Source of the DNA: Leucobacter sp. | GTDB taxonomy: Bacteria > Actinomycetota > Actinomycetes > Actinomycetales > Microbacteriaceae | NCBI GenBank assembly: GCA_012510755.1 | Contig: JAAZHL010000232.1 | Span: 1 to 9,526 of the forward strand | Direction of reading: 5' to 3' | Length of the DNA stretch: 9,526 nt | Shown: in pieces, positions 1-6,179 of the stretch | How the letters are laid out: each line of letters begins with the position of its first letter | Numbering within the stretch: position 1 is the first letter of the stretch | Notes under the pieces: model-generated | The model's database searches: none | What the model saw: the letters and a program-made list of their open reading frames with translations, nothing else | What the model was told of the DNA's origin: nothing | Translations under genes and position numbers: made by a program

Positions 1-730
1 CTACGCGACTGATCAGGGCAAGGCCACCGCCTGCGCTTGGCCCTGCGTCAGCGGTGAACTGCCACCGAGACATCTCGTGCGGTACACGCAGCGCCGCTGC
101 GAGGCGCCGCTCTGCCGACATGCGTCTCTCATGCAGCGCCTGCCAACTCGCCCGCAGCACCTCGAGCTCGTCACAGACACGATGAAATTCAACCGCGGTC
201 GCGTGCCACTGCCCCGCCAGCTGTTCAGGGACATTCATTGCGTGAGTGAGGTCGTGGCCAACGTTGCCCCACCTGACAGGGCCCGTATTCGGCAACGCAA
301 TCGGCGGCGGCGAACGCCAAGAATAGACCGCGGACACACCTGCCTGCTGACCGATGTCTTCAAGCCTGCGCACGTATGCCTGCAACATCAGCACAAGCTC
401 TTCGGCCCGGGCACGTATGGCTGCGGCGTTCTCACGTATCAGAGTGACCTGGGTGCCGTAGGCGTAAAACGCTTGCTGCGCGTCACTGACTACGGCGGCC
501 AACTTGCTCGCGGCAACCAGTGACACCGTCGCGAGCTGCCCGTCAAGGCGGTCAACCGCCACAGCGTGATTCGACGCGAGACTCCCCCGAGCAGCCCGCA
601 CCTGTGCAGTGTATGCGGTTGCACATTGCTCAACTTGTTGCAGCCAGCGCACCGCCTGAAACGCCTCAGCGGCCTCACCAACGGCGGGCCGGGCGGGGCC
701 AAGTATCTCGTCAATCTGGGGCATCGACAT
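1..730 (-). CDS. Large helical protein, probable type VII-type secreted effector N-terminus (partial at left edge)
   Basis: The minus-strand frame is open from 730 to the window edge with no stop (243 codons seen), so the C-terminus is missing. I chose ATG at 728-730, 9 nt after the stop of the preceding gene; GTG at 731-733 and ATG at 722-724 are in-frame alternatives and no clear Shine-Dalgarno decides. The visible part has no signal peptide or membrane segment. It is almost entirely Ala/Arg/Glu/Gln-rich helix (about residues 15-130), then a Pro/Gly/Trp break (137-160), then more helix (165-215) with a W-x-x-L-x-x-x-R pattern at 196-203. A long helical hairpin encoded after two small WXG100-sized genes is the layout of LXG or similar type VII substrates, which carry a C-terminal toxin; that role is inferred from context. 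It could also be a structural secretion-locus protein. I do not recognise a named family. Confidence 0.7.
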   Translation of the reverse strand, partial: MSMPQIDEILGPARPAVGEAAEAFQAVRWLQQVEQCATAYTAQVRAARGSLASNHAVAVDRLDGQLATVSLVAASKLAAVVSDAQQAFYAYGTQVTLIRENAAAIRARAEELVLMLQAYVRRLEDIGQQAGVSAVYSWRSPPPIALPNTGPVRWGNVGHDLTHAMNVPEQLAGQWHATAVEFHRVCDELEVLRASWQALHERRMSAERRLAAALRVPHEMSRWQFTADAGPSAGGGLALISRV

Positions 731-739
731 CACGGGCTG

Positions 740-1030
740 TCATTCTCTGGGCAGCGCACTGAGCACGGCCGCGGCGAGCGCTTCGTCGCACGCCGACCCC
801 TCGCAGGTGATCGTCTGCACGGCAGCAGCAGCCTGTTCTGCGGCCGCCGACAAATGGCGCATTGACTGTGCAATATGTGTAAGAAAGTCGTGCGTCACGT
901 CGGCGATGCCGGTGACGCTCTCAAACCGCGCCACGCCAAGGGCGTTCTGAGCTGTTCTCTGCGCAGCAACGTGCATAAGGCGCTCGGTGGCTGCGAGTGA
1001 TGCAGCGTCTAGCCTGAGTCGGTCGGTCAT
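740..1030 (-). CDS. Small helical protein, EspC/WXG100-like
   Basis: This 96-residue all-helical protein lies between a WXG100 gene (59 nt upstream) and the large helical gene (9 nt downstream), all on the same strand and probably one operon. The N-terminus (MTDRLRLDAASLAAT) and the length resemble EspC-type ESX-secreted or ESX-associated proteins, a short Leu/Asp-rich start followed by two Ala-rich amphipathic helices. This is a shape match and not a motif match. It has no Trp and no Tyr, hence neither a WxG turn nor a YxxxD/E export signal. Two cysteines (76 and 81) sit near the C-terminus and could pair. By analogy with small partners of LXG toxins it may be a chaperone or targeting partner of the downstream protein. 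The start is ATG with only a weak GGTGG about 9 nt upstream. Confidence 0.75.
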   Translation of the reverse strand: MTDRLRLDAASLAATERLMHVAAQRTAQNALGVARFESVTGIADVTHDFLTHIAQSMRHLSAAAEQAAAAVQTITCEGSACDEALAAAVLSALPRE

Positions 1031-1089
1031 CGCGGTCGTCCACCCGTCACTTCACTGTCGCTTCAACGTCATTTCGCTGTCAGAGACGG

Positions 1090-1383
1090 TCAGCTGATGC
1101 GTGCCGCAATCTGTAGGTCCATATCGCGCAAGGCGTCAGCGGTTTGTAGCAGAAAGGTCTGCATTTCTTGCAATTTCGCGGCAACGGCATTCGCGCTCGC
1201 TGTGTATTCGCTATACGCCGTACCAAATTTCGTTGAGGCCTGGTCGGTGACAAAACCCGAGTTCACCAGCTGGCCGATGTGCTGCTGCAGCGACTGCAGC
1301 TTCGCCGTGATCTCTTCTCGCCCCTGACCGAGTTGCGAGGCAGCCTGTTCGATCTCGGCATATGACACCGTAATGTTCGCCAT
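1090..1383 (-). CDS. WXG100 family type VII secretion protein
   Basis: The protein has 97 residues, the standard size for ESAT-6/CFP-10-like WXG100 proteins: helix 1 about 6-38, turn about 40-46, helix 2 about 48-95, no signal peptide. Such proteins form helical-hairpin dimers and are substrates or partners of type VII (ESX/Ess) secretion. The turn reads NSGFVTDQAS (41-50), the 'GF/GY-V-T-D-x-x-S' variant seen in many actinobacterial members instead of a true W-x-G, followed by F and Y at 53 and 57 as in the family. There is no YxxxD/E tail signal. The start is ATG 1381-1383, placed by GGAG 7 nt upstream and by the family N-terminus; the frame extends further upstream but that part lacks conserved features. 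It is the first gene of the cassette. No secretion machinery gene (EccC, EccD etc.) lies in the window. Confidence 0.88.
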   Translation of the reverse strand: MANITVSYAEIEQAASQLGQGREEITAKLQSLQQHIGQLVNSGFVTDQASTKFGTAYSEYTASANAVAAKLQEMQTFLLQTADALRDMDLQIAARIS

Positions 1384-1390
1384 GAGTACG

Positions 1391-1394
1391 CTCC
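1391..1394 (-). promoter_or_regulatory. Shine-Dalgarno GGAG deciding the WXG100 start
   Basis: Minus-strand GGAG lies 7 nt before ATG 1381-1383. It supports the 97-residue start over the upstream alternatives in the same frame (the frame is open to 1533). Confidence 0.7.
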
Positions 1395-1437
1395 GTTTCT
1401 TTGGTCGCTGGCGAATAACCGCAAGCGAGACTTGCAA

Positions 1438-1457
1438 AATGTTCAACCTGAATGTTC
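1438..1457. promoter_or_regulatory. Direct repeat AATGTTC x2 upstream of the WXG100 gene
   Basis: AATGTTC occurs at 1438-1444 and again at 1451-1457, 13 bp apart, in the leader region of the WXG100 operon. A short palindrome ATCGC-T-GCGAT follows at 1459-1469. I found no convincing -35/-10 pair in the 1384-1545 spacer, so the promoter is unplaced and the repeats are only operator candidates. Confidence 0.2.
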
Positions 1458-1541
1458 GATCGCTGCGATGCGACTGTGCCCACGCTAACAAGCGCCGTGC
1501 TCGCAATAAATCAGCAGGAAGACATCTGTGCATAAGTCAAG

Positions 1542-1587
1542 AAAAATGCCCCTGTGAGCGACAAATGGCTGTCGCGCACAGGGGCAT
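1542..1587 (-). terminator. Intrinsic terminator of proS
   Basis: A near-perfect hairpin spans 1546-1587. An 11-bp outer stem (ATGCCCCTGTG with CACAGGGGCAT), a single A/G mismatch and a 6-bp inner stem (GCGACA/TGTCGC) enclose a 6-nt loop. On the minus strand it is followed at once by a T-run (1542-1546). It starts about 20 nt after the proS stop and reads only in the proS direction, because no T-run follows on the plus strand. It insulates the WXG100 cassette from proS read-through. Confidence 0.93.
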
Positions 1588-1607
1588 GATCCTCGTAAAA
1601 AACTAGC

Positions 1608-3410
1608 TCACTGACTCGCTAGCCACGAAGGCACATCATCGATCACCACTCGATCCTTCGTGCCTGCGGCGCGATCCCAGACCTCAGCGAACCCTTCGGC
1701 AGCGTCACGGCCCACCACGACCACGCGTGGCACGCCAAGCAGTTCGGCGTCACCAAATTTCACACCCGGCGACACCTTTGGTCGGTCGTCAAACAGCACG
1801 TCAAGCCCCGCACCAGTGAGCGCGGCCGCAAGCTGCTCGGCACGCTCAAACACCACGGGGTCTTTGCCCGTCGCAACGAGGTGCACATCAAACGGCGCGA
1901 TCTCGCGAGGCCACACGAGACCTCGCTCATCGTGGTTCAGATCAGCGAGCGCCGCCAGAATTCTGGTCACGCCAATGCCATACGAACCCATCGTGACCGT
2001 AACCAGCTTGCCGTTCTCGTCGAGCACCTTGAGGCCCAGCGCCTCAGCATACTTGCGGCCGAGCTGAAACACGTGCCCGATCTCCATGCCGCGTGCGAGC
2101 TCGATGGGGCCAGACCCATCGGGGGCAGGGTCGCCTGCACGCACAGTGGCCACATCGACCACACCGTCGGCGATGAAGTCGCGCCCCGCGACCAGATAAG
2201 CAACGTGCTGTTCGTGCACATTGGCTCCGGTCACCCATTGGGTGCCGGGCGCCACGCGCGGGTCAAGCAGGTACCGCACGCCGCTGGTCGCCGACTCTCC
2301 GAGCACCTCGGTCGCCGCTTCGCCCGCCACCTCGGCAAGCTTGACCGGCCCGATATAGCCGGGCACAAGCTCGGGATGCTTCTTGAAATCTTCTTCATTC
2401 GCAGGTTCAACATCGCACAGCGCAAACGCCACCTCGACCCGCTTCATGTCAACGTCGCGATCACCGGGCACGCCGATGACGACAAGCTCACGCTCGCCCG
2501 CCCGTTCGCCTGAAATGGGGGTGACAGCGAGCACTACGTTCTTCAGCGTGTCGTGAGCGCCCCACCCGCGACCATCGGCACGCGGCAACACAGCATTCGT
2601 GTGGGTGACGAGGGTGTCAATCGTCGGGGTATTCGGGGAGTCGTACACCTCAGCCGCAGGCGCGTCTTGCCACGACACCGCTTCGGGTGCCTGCGACACA
2701 TAGGCTTCGACGTTCGCTGCATAGCCACCAGCCGAACGCACAAACGTGTCTTCGCCGATGTCAATCGGCAGCAAGAACTCTTCGCTCTTCGAACCACCCA
2801 TTGCGCCAGCGTCAGCAGACACGATCACATATTCGATGCCGAGGCGGGCAAAAATGCGCTCGTATGCGTCACGCTGCGCTTGATAGCTCGCCTCGAGACC
2901 CTCATCGTTGATGTCAAACGAATACGCATCTTTCATCGTGAATTCGCGGCCCCGCAGCAGGCCTGCTCGCGGCCGCGCCTCGTCACGATACTTGTCTTGA
3001 ATCTGGTAGATCGTGAGCGGTAGATCTTTGTACGACGACACGATGTCTTTCACGAGCAGCGTGAACGCTTCTTCGTGCGTCGGGGCGAGCAAGTAGTCGG
3101 CACCGTGGCGGTCTTGCAGCCGAAAGAGCGCATCGCCGAATTCTTCCCAGCGACCGGTCGCCTCGTACGGTTCACGCGGCAGCAGGGCCGGAAAATGCAC
3201 CTCATGCGCACCGGCTGCAGACATCTCTTCGCGAATGATCTGTTCGATCTTCGCTTTGACCCGCAGCCCAAGCGGCAGCCAGGCAAAGACGCCTGGGGCC
3301 TGACGGCGAATATATCCGGCACGCACCAACAGTTTGTGGCTGGCGACCTCAGCATCGGCCGGGTCTTCGCGCAGGGTCTTCAGAAAGTAATTTGAAAGGC
3401 GAGTGAGCAC
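1608..3410 (-). CDS. proS: Prolyl-tRNA synthetase, bacterial type with editing domain
   Basis: This 600-residue class II synthetase charges tRNA-Pro with proline in the cytosol. The N-terminal catalytic core contains motif 2 at about 141-166 (YRDEARPRAGLLRGREFTMK, then DAYSFD), with the preceding APTHEEAF segment at 109-116. Motif 3 is GSYGIGVTRILAA at 475-487. Between them, about 225-410, sits the INS domain of bacterial-type ProRS, which hydrolyses mischarged Ala-tRNA-Pro; K290 in DTLKNVV appears to align with the E. coli editing lysine 279, and GANVHEQHV (395-403) matches the family. The anticodon-binding domain is about 505-597. Length and motifs are complete. The start is GTG; the protein beginning LTRLSNYFLKTLREDPADAE is the family N-terminus, so no longer start is needed. 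No Shine-Dalgarno precedes it and a -10 box 7 nt upstream suggests a leaderless mRNA. It is monocistronic, ended by the hairpin just downstream. Confidence 0.98.
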   Translation of the reverse strand: MLTRLSNYFLKTLREDPADAEVASHKLLVRAGYIRRQAPGVFAWLPLGLRVKAKIEQIIREEMSAAGAHEVHFPALLPREPYEATGRWEEFGDALFRLQDRHGADYLLAPTHEEAFTLLVKDIVSSYKDLPLTIYQIQDKYRDEARPRAGLLRGREFTMKDAYSFDINDEGLEASYQAQRDAYERIFARLGIEYVIVSADAGAMGGSKSEEFLLPIDIGEDTFVRSAGGYAANVEAYVSQAPEAVSWQDAPAAEVYDSPNTPTIDTLVTHTNAVLPRADGRGWGAHDTLKNVVLAVTPISGERAGERELVVIGVPGDRDVDMKRVEVAFALCDVEPANEEDFKKHPELVPGYIGPVKLAEVAGEAATEVLGESATSGVRYLLDPRVAPGTQWVTGANVHEQHVAYLVAGRDFIADGVVDVATVRAGDPAPDGSGPIELARGMEIGHVFQLGRKYAEALGLKVLDENGKLVTVTMGSYGIGVTRILAALADLNHDERGLVWPREIAPFDVHLVATGKDPVVFERAEQLAAALTGAGLDVLFDDRPKVSPGVKFGDAELLGVPRVVVVGRDAAEGFAEVWDRAAGTKDRVVIDDVPSWLASQ

Positions 3411-3417
3411 GAGTTCT

Positions 3418-3423
3418 ATCGTA
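3418..3423 (-). promoter_or_regulatory. Candidate -10 box of proS (leaderless)
   Basis: TACGAT on the minus strand fits the TAnnnT consensus and ends 7 nt before the GTG start (3410). This puts the predicted transcription start at or next to the start codon. No clear -35 is seen and no Shine-Dalgarno precedes the gene. Confidence 0.5.
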
Positions 3424-3507
3424 TCTGTTGATTGGGGCGGCTCGCGGTCACGTGTTGCTTTGCACGCTTACTACGAGGATCGCCGACCGCACCCGCACCG
3501 CCCGCAA

Positions 3508-3513
3508 TAGGCT
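3508..3513 (+). promoter_or_regulatory. Candidate -10 box of pmt (leaderless)
   Basis: TAGGCT fits TAnnnT and ends 7 nt before the GTG at 3521, the same geometry as the divergent proS start. There is no Shine-Dalgarno in the intervening ATGAGAC. A -35 is not convincing. Confidence 0.48.
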
Positions 3514-3520
3514 ATGAGAC

Positions 3521-5275
3521 GTGAGCGTCGCACAGCGCGAAAAGGTTTCGAATCGGGGGCTGCCGACCTGGGCTGTCTGGGCCGGTAGTCTCGCCGTTCT
3601 CGCGGTTGCGGCGTTGCTGAGGTTGTGGGCACTGGGTCGCCCCGACTCACTCGTCTTCGACGAGCTCTACTACGTGCGAGACGCGGTGAGCCAGCTTGCC
3701 CACGGCTACCCTACGGTTTGGCCCGATGACGACCCCGCGTTCGGCGGCGAGCGCGCACGGGCCTTCGGTGAAGTGGCGAGCGGAATTTCACACCCGCCGC
3801 TCGGCAAGTGGATCATTGGGCTCGGCATTTTGGTGTTCGGACCCGACACCGGGTGGGGCTGGCGCATGGCGGTAGCGCTTGCGGGGGTGGCGACGGTCGG
3901 GCTGACGATGCGCATCGGCTGGCTGCTGACGCGCAGCCTTGCGGTGGCCTGGTTAGCGGGGCTGTTCTTGGCGCTCGACGGGGTGCACGTGGTGCTGTCG
4001 CGTGTGGCGCTGCTCGACGGTCCGCTCACGCTGTGCATCACGCTCGGCGCGCTGTGCATCTTGCACGATCAGCTGCAGTTGCGCCGCATATCGCTTCGGT
4101 CGGAGGTCGACGCGCGGTCTGGCGTCAACACCCGGTCAGAGGTCAGCGCCCGGCCTGTACTCAACAGCCAGTCGGAGATCAGCGCACGGTCAGAGATCAA
4201 CGCCCAGTCAGATGGTTTCGCGGCAATTTCTCTGACCAAGGTACGATCTCTGACCGAAGGACAATCTCCGACCGGCGACCGGCCCGTAACCGGCGACCGA
4301 TCCCTGACCGACGACCGGCCTCCGGCAGGCGTCTTGCCGATAGTGTGGCGCCGCCCATGGCTGCTCGCTGCTGGCGTGAGCTTCGGGGCCGCCTCGGCTG
4401 TCAAATGGTCTGGACTATTCGCCCTCGCCGCGTTCTTGCTGCTGGTCACGCTCGCAGATCTGCTGCGCAGAACCAGGCACGAGGATCGCATGCCCTGGCT
4501 GCGCGCCGCCCTGCAGGGGCTGGTCACCGCCGCGATCGCCCTGCCGACTGCGCTGATCACCTATCTCGCGAGCTGGCTCGGCTGGATTCTGCACCCCGGC
4601 GGCAGCGGCCGCGTCACTGGCGAGCCCTGGTGGGTGTCACTCATCGGGTGGCACACCAACATACTTTCATGGCACGCCACGCTTGACTCGCCCCACCCCT
4701 ATCAGGCCCATCCGCTCAGCTGGCCGCTTGCTCTGCGCCCGACAGCGATGTACCACCACAGCGAGAGTGGGTATATGGCGGCGGTGACCCCAATTCCGAA
4801 CCCGATTGTGACGTGGCTCGGTGTCGCCGTCATCCTGTTTCTCGTGCTGGTGGGGCTGCGACAAGTGGCCATCGCGAGCCGTGCTCGCTCGTTCGCTCCG
4901 CTTACCAACCACACGATGTTCGTGGTGGCGTTTGTGCTCACTGGGTACCTGTCGGGCCTCGTGCCGTGGGTCATCTTGTCTTCACGCTCTGCGGTGTACC
5001 AGTTCTATGCCGTCGGGCTCACCCCGTTCGCAGCGCTCGCAATTGCCGTGGTGGCGGCTGAAATCGCAGCTGCACGGTCATCGGCACGGCCGTTGCAGCT
5101 CACAGCAATCTCGTTTGATGCGTCACCGAGCGCGCGGCTTGGTCGACGAGTCACTGTCGCGATGGTGGTGGCTGCGGCAGCGGTGTTGGCACTGCTGTTT
5201 TGGCCGCTCTGGTCAGCACTGCCCGTACCCGAATGGTTCTATCGTCTGCACCTGTGGTTGCCCGGTTGGGCGTAA
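3521..5275 (+). CDS. pmt: Protein O-mannosyltransferase (dolichyl/polyprenyl-phosphate-mannose type), with a repeat insertion
   Basis: This 584-residue multi-pass membrane GT39 enzyme transfers mannose from polyprenyl-phosphate-mannose to Ser/Thr of exported proteins on the outer face of the membrane. Evidence: a first membrane helix at about 17-38, then the catalytic D47-E48 in LVFDELYYVRDA on the first outer loop; SHPPLGKW (90-97); DGVHVVLSRVALLDGPL (153-169); AVKWSG (293-298); and HPYQAHPLSWPLALRP (392-407) as in actinobacterial Pmt. The C-terminal half (about 430-566) is several more membrane helices. Family members are around 500 residues. The excess is a hydrophilic insertion at about 193-271, in the loop before RRPWLLAAGV, made of hexapeptide repeats (separate entry). 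It probably faces the cytoplasm and need not disturb the active site. The start is GTG with a -10 box 7 nt upstream and no Shine-Dalgarno; the next gene is convergent, so it is likely transcribed alone. Confidence 0.93.
   Translation: MSVAQREKVSNRGLPTWAVWAGSLAVLAVAALLRLWALGRPDSLVFDELYYVRDAVSQLAHGYPTVWPDDDPAFGGERARAFGEVASGISHPPLGKWIIGLGILVFGPDTGWGWRMAVALAGVATVGLTMRIGWLLTRSLAVAWLAGLFLALDGVHVVLSRVALLDGPLTLCITLGALCILHDQLQLRRISLRSEVDARSGVNTRSEVSARPVLNSQSEISARSEINAQSDGFAAISLTKVRSLTEGQSPTGDRPVTGDRSLTDDRPPAGVLPIVWRRPWLLAAGVSFGAASAVKWSGLFALAAFLLLVTLADLLRRTRHEDRMPWLRAALQGLVTAAIALPTALITYLASWLGWILHPGGSGRVTGEPWWVSLIGWHTNILSWHATLDSPHPYQAHPLSWPLALRPTAMYHHSESGYMAAVTPIPNPIVTWLGVAVILFLVLVGLRQVAIASRARSFAPLTNHTMFVVAFVLTGYLSGLVPWVILSSRSAVYQFYAVGLTPFAALAIAVVAAEIAAARSSARPLQLTAISFDASPSARLGRRVTVAMVVAAAAVLALLFWPLWSALPVPEWFYRLHLWLPGWA
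4097..4333 (+). repeat. Inverted arrays of an 18-bp repeat inside pmt
   Basis: Two arrays of degenerate 18-bp units sit in frame in the Pmt loop. Array 1 (4097-4222, seven units) encodes hexapeptides like RSEVDA, RSEVSA, QSEISA, RSEINA. After a 7-codon spacer, array 2 (4244-4333, five units) encodes RSLTEG, QSPTGD, RPVTGD, RSLTDD, RPPAGV. Array 2 reads as the reverse complement of array 1: the 12-mer CGGTCAGAGATC at 4187-4198 recurs exactly inverted as GATCTCTGACCG at 4245-4256, and other array 2 units inverted give CGGTCGGAGATT and CGGTCAGGGATC. The whole is a large imperfect palindrome that keeps the frame open. Confidence 0.85.
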
Positions 5276-5286
5276 GCGTCTCTGTT

Positions 5287-5419
5287 GGGTGCAGGTCTCA
5301 TGGCTGGGTACAGGTTTCATGGCTGGTCGCGGGCTTCACGACCGAGCGCAGGTCTCGTGTCTGGGCGCAGGTTTCGCGGCTGAGCCTAGACCGCGGGGCT
5401 GCGCGTAGACTGCGGGTGA
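5287..5419. repeat. 19-bp tandem repeat in the pmt / response regulator spacer
   Basis: Seven consecutive 19-bp units lie at 5287, 5306, 5325, 5344, 5363, 5382 and 5401. The first two (GGGTGCAGGTCTCATGGCT and GGGTACAGGTTTCATGGCT) differ at two positions; the rest are more degenerate but keep the GCAGGTxTCxxG core (units 4 and 5) or drift (3, 6, 7). The array fills nearly all of the 154-bp spacer between the convergent stop codons of pmt and the response regulator. No hairpin plus T-run terminator is visible there. Its period and core differ from the 18-bp repeat in pmt. Confidence 0.8.
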
Positions 5420-5429
5420 GCGTAGCGAC

Positions 5430-6179
5430 TCAGAGCAGGCGCCGACTGAGCGCCCACGCCGTCAGTTCGTGGCGGTTCGACAGCTGCAGCTTGCGCAGCA
5501 CATTCGACACATGCGTCTCAACGGTTTTCACTGACAGAAACAGCTCCGCTGCCACCTCTTTGTAGGCGTATCCCCTGGCGATCATGCGCATGACCTCTTG
5601 CTCACGCGCCGAGAGCCGATCAAGCTCGTCGTCGGCTGTTGCGATTTCGCCGAGCCCGGTTCCGAACGCATCAAGCACAAAGCCCGCAAGCCGCGGCGAG
5701 AAGACTGCATCGCCGTCCCGAACCCGCAGCACTGCTTCGGTAACCTCAGCGCCTGAAGCAGCCTTGGTGAGATAGCCACGGGCGCCCGCACGAATGACAC
5801 TCACCACGTCGTCTGCCGCGTCAGACACACTCAACGCAAGCGCGCGCACTGATCGCGCGGCAGAAATCGCGGTCAGCCGACGCAACACTTCAGCCCCGCC
5901 GCCGCCTTCGCCGCCGGGCAGGTGCACATCAAGCAGCACCACTTCAGGCGTCAGCTCGGTAATCACGTCAACGGCCTCGTCGACGGTCGCGGCCTCACCA
6001 ACTACCTGCAGTTGCGCACCGAGTTCGGCCCGCAGCCCGGTACGAAAGATCTGGTGGTCATCGACGATGACCACTCGCACCGGTTCGTGCGATCCTCGTG
6101 CGTCCTTTGCCCCCGTCGCGCCCTCTAGGTTCTGCACGTTCTGCACATTCTGCACCTGGTCATCGCCACGCTCACTCAT
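5430..6179 (-). CDS. NarL/LuxR-family response regulator
   Basis: This 249-residue DNA-binding response regulator is partnered with the overlapping histidine kinase. The receiver domain is about 34-150, with acidic pair D40-D41 (VIVDDHQIFRTGLRAEL), phosphoacceptor D84 in LLDVHLPGG, and K139 in GYLTKA. The LuxR-type helix-turn-helix is about 186-246, with LSAREQEVMRMIARG and the recognition segment SVKTVETHVSNVLRKL. The start at ATG 6177-6179 overlaps the kinase stop by 8 bp (ATGAGTGA) with GAGGG just upstream, indicating translational coupling. This start leaves 33 residues before the receiver, including a VQN-VQN-VQN repeat. An internal GTG at 6078-6080, with GAGGA 12 nt upstream, would give a 216-residue protein of normal family length. 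The likely targets are the divergent PspC operon and its own promoter, by context. Linker residues 86-97 are Gly-rich (GGEGGGGAE). Confidence 0.93.
   Translation of the reverse strand: MSERGDDQVQNVQNVQNLEGATGAKDARGSHEPVRVVIVDDHQIFRTGLRAELGAQLQVVGEAATVDEAVDVITELTPEVVLLDVHLPGGEGGGGAEVLRRLTAISAARSVRALALSVSDAADDVVSVIRAGARGYLTKAASGAEVTEAVLRVRDGDAVFSPRLAGFVLDAFGTGLGEIATADDELDRLSAREQEVMRMIARGYAYKEVAAELFLSVKTVETHVSNVLRKLQLSNRHELTAWALSRRLL
6129..6155 (-). repeat. 9-bp triplicate in the response regulator N-terminus
   Basis: Three in-frame copies of GTGCAGAA(C/T) encode VQN at residues 9-17 of the response regulator. They lie in a poorly conserved N-terminal extension before the receiver domain. Confidence 0.8.

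Noticed and set aside
77..865. Plus-strand open frames over the left cassette
   Set aside because: They lie antisense to three consistent minus-strand genes, and their translations are Arg/His/Cys-rich without family features.
1384..1533. Longer start for the WXG100 gene (up to 147 residues)
   Set aside because: The extra 50 residues are Arg-rich and unlike the family. The GGAG at 1391-1394 and the family N-terminus support ATG 1381-1383.
4097..4333. CRISPR array
   Set aside because: The units abut without spacers, are degenerate and are in frame inside pmt. No cas genes are present.
4069..4560. 163-codon antisense frame across the pmt repeat
   Set aside because: It is open mainly because the repeat is a palindrome with period divisible by 3. 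It is antisense to pmt membrane segments and has no start signals.
5287..5419. CRISPR array or C-terminal extension of pmt
   Set aside because: There are no unique spacers between the 19-bp units. The pmt stop at 5273-5275 precedes the array and a 19-bp period would not keep a frame.
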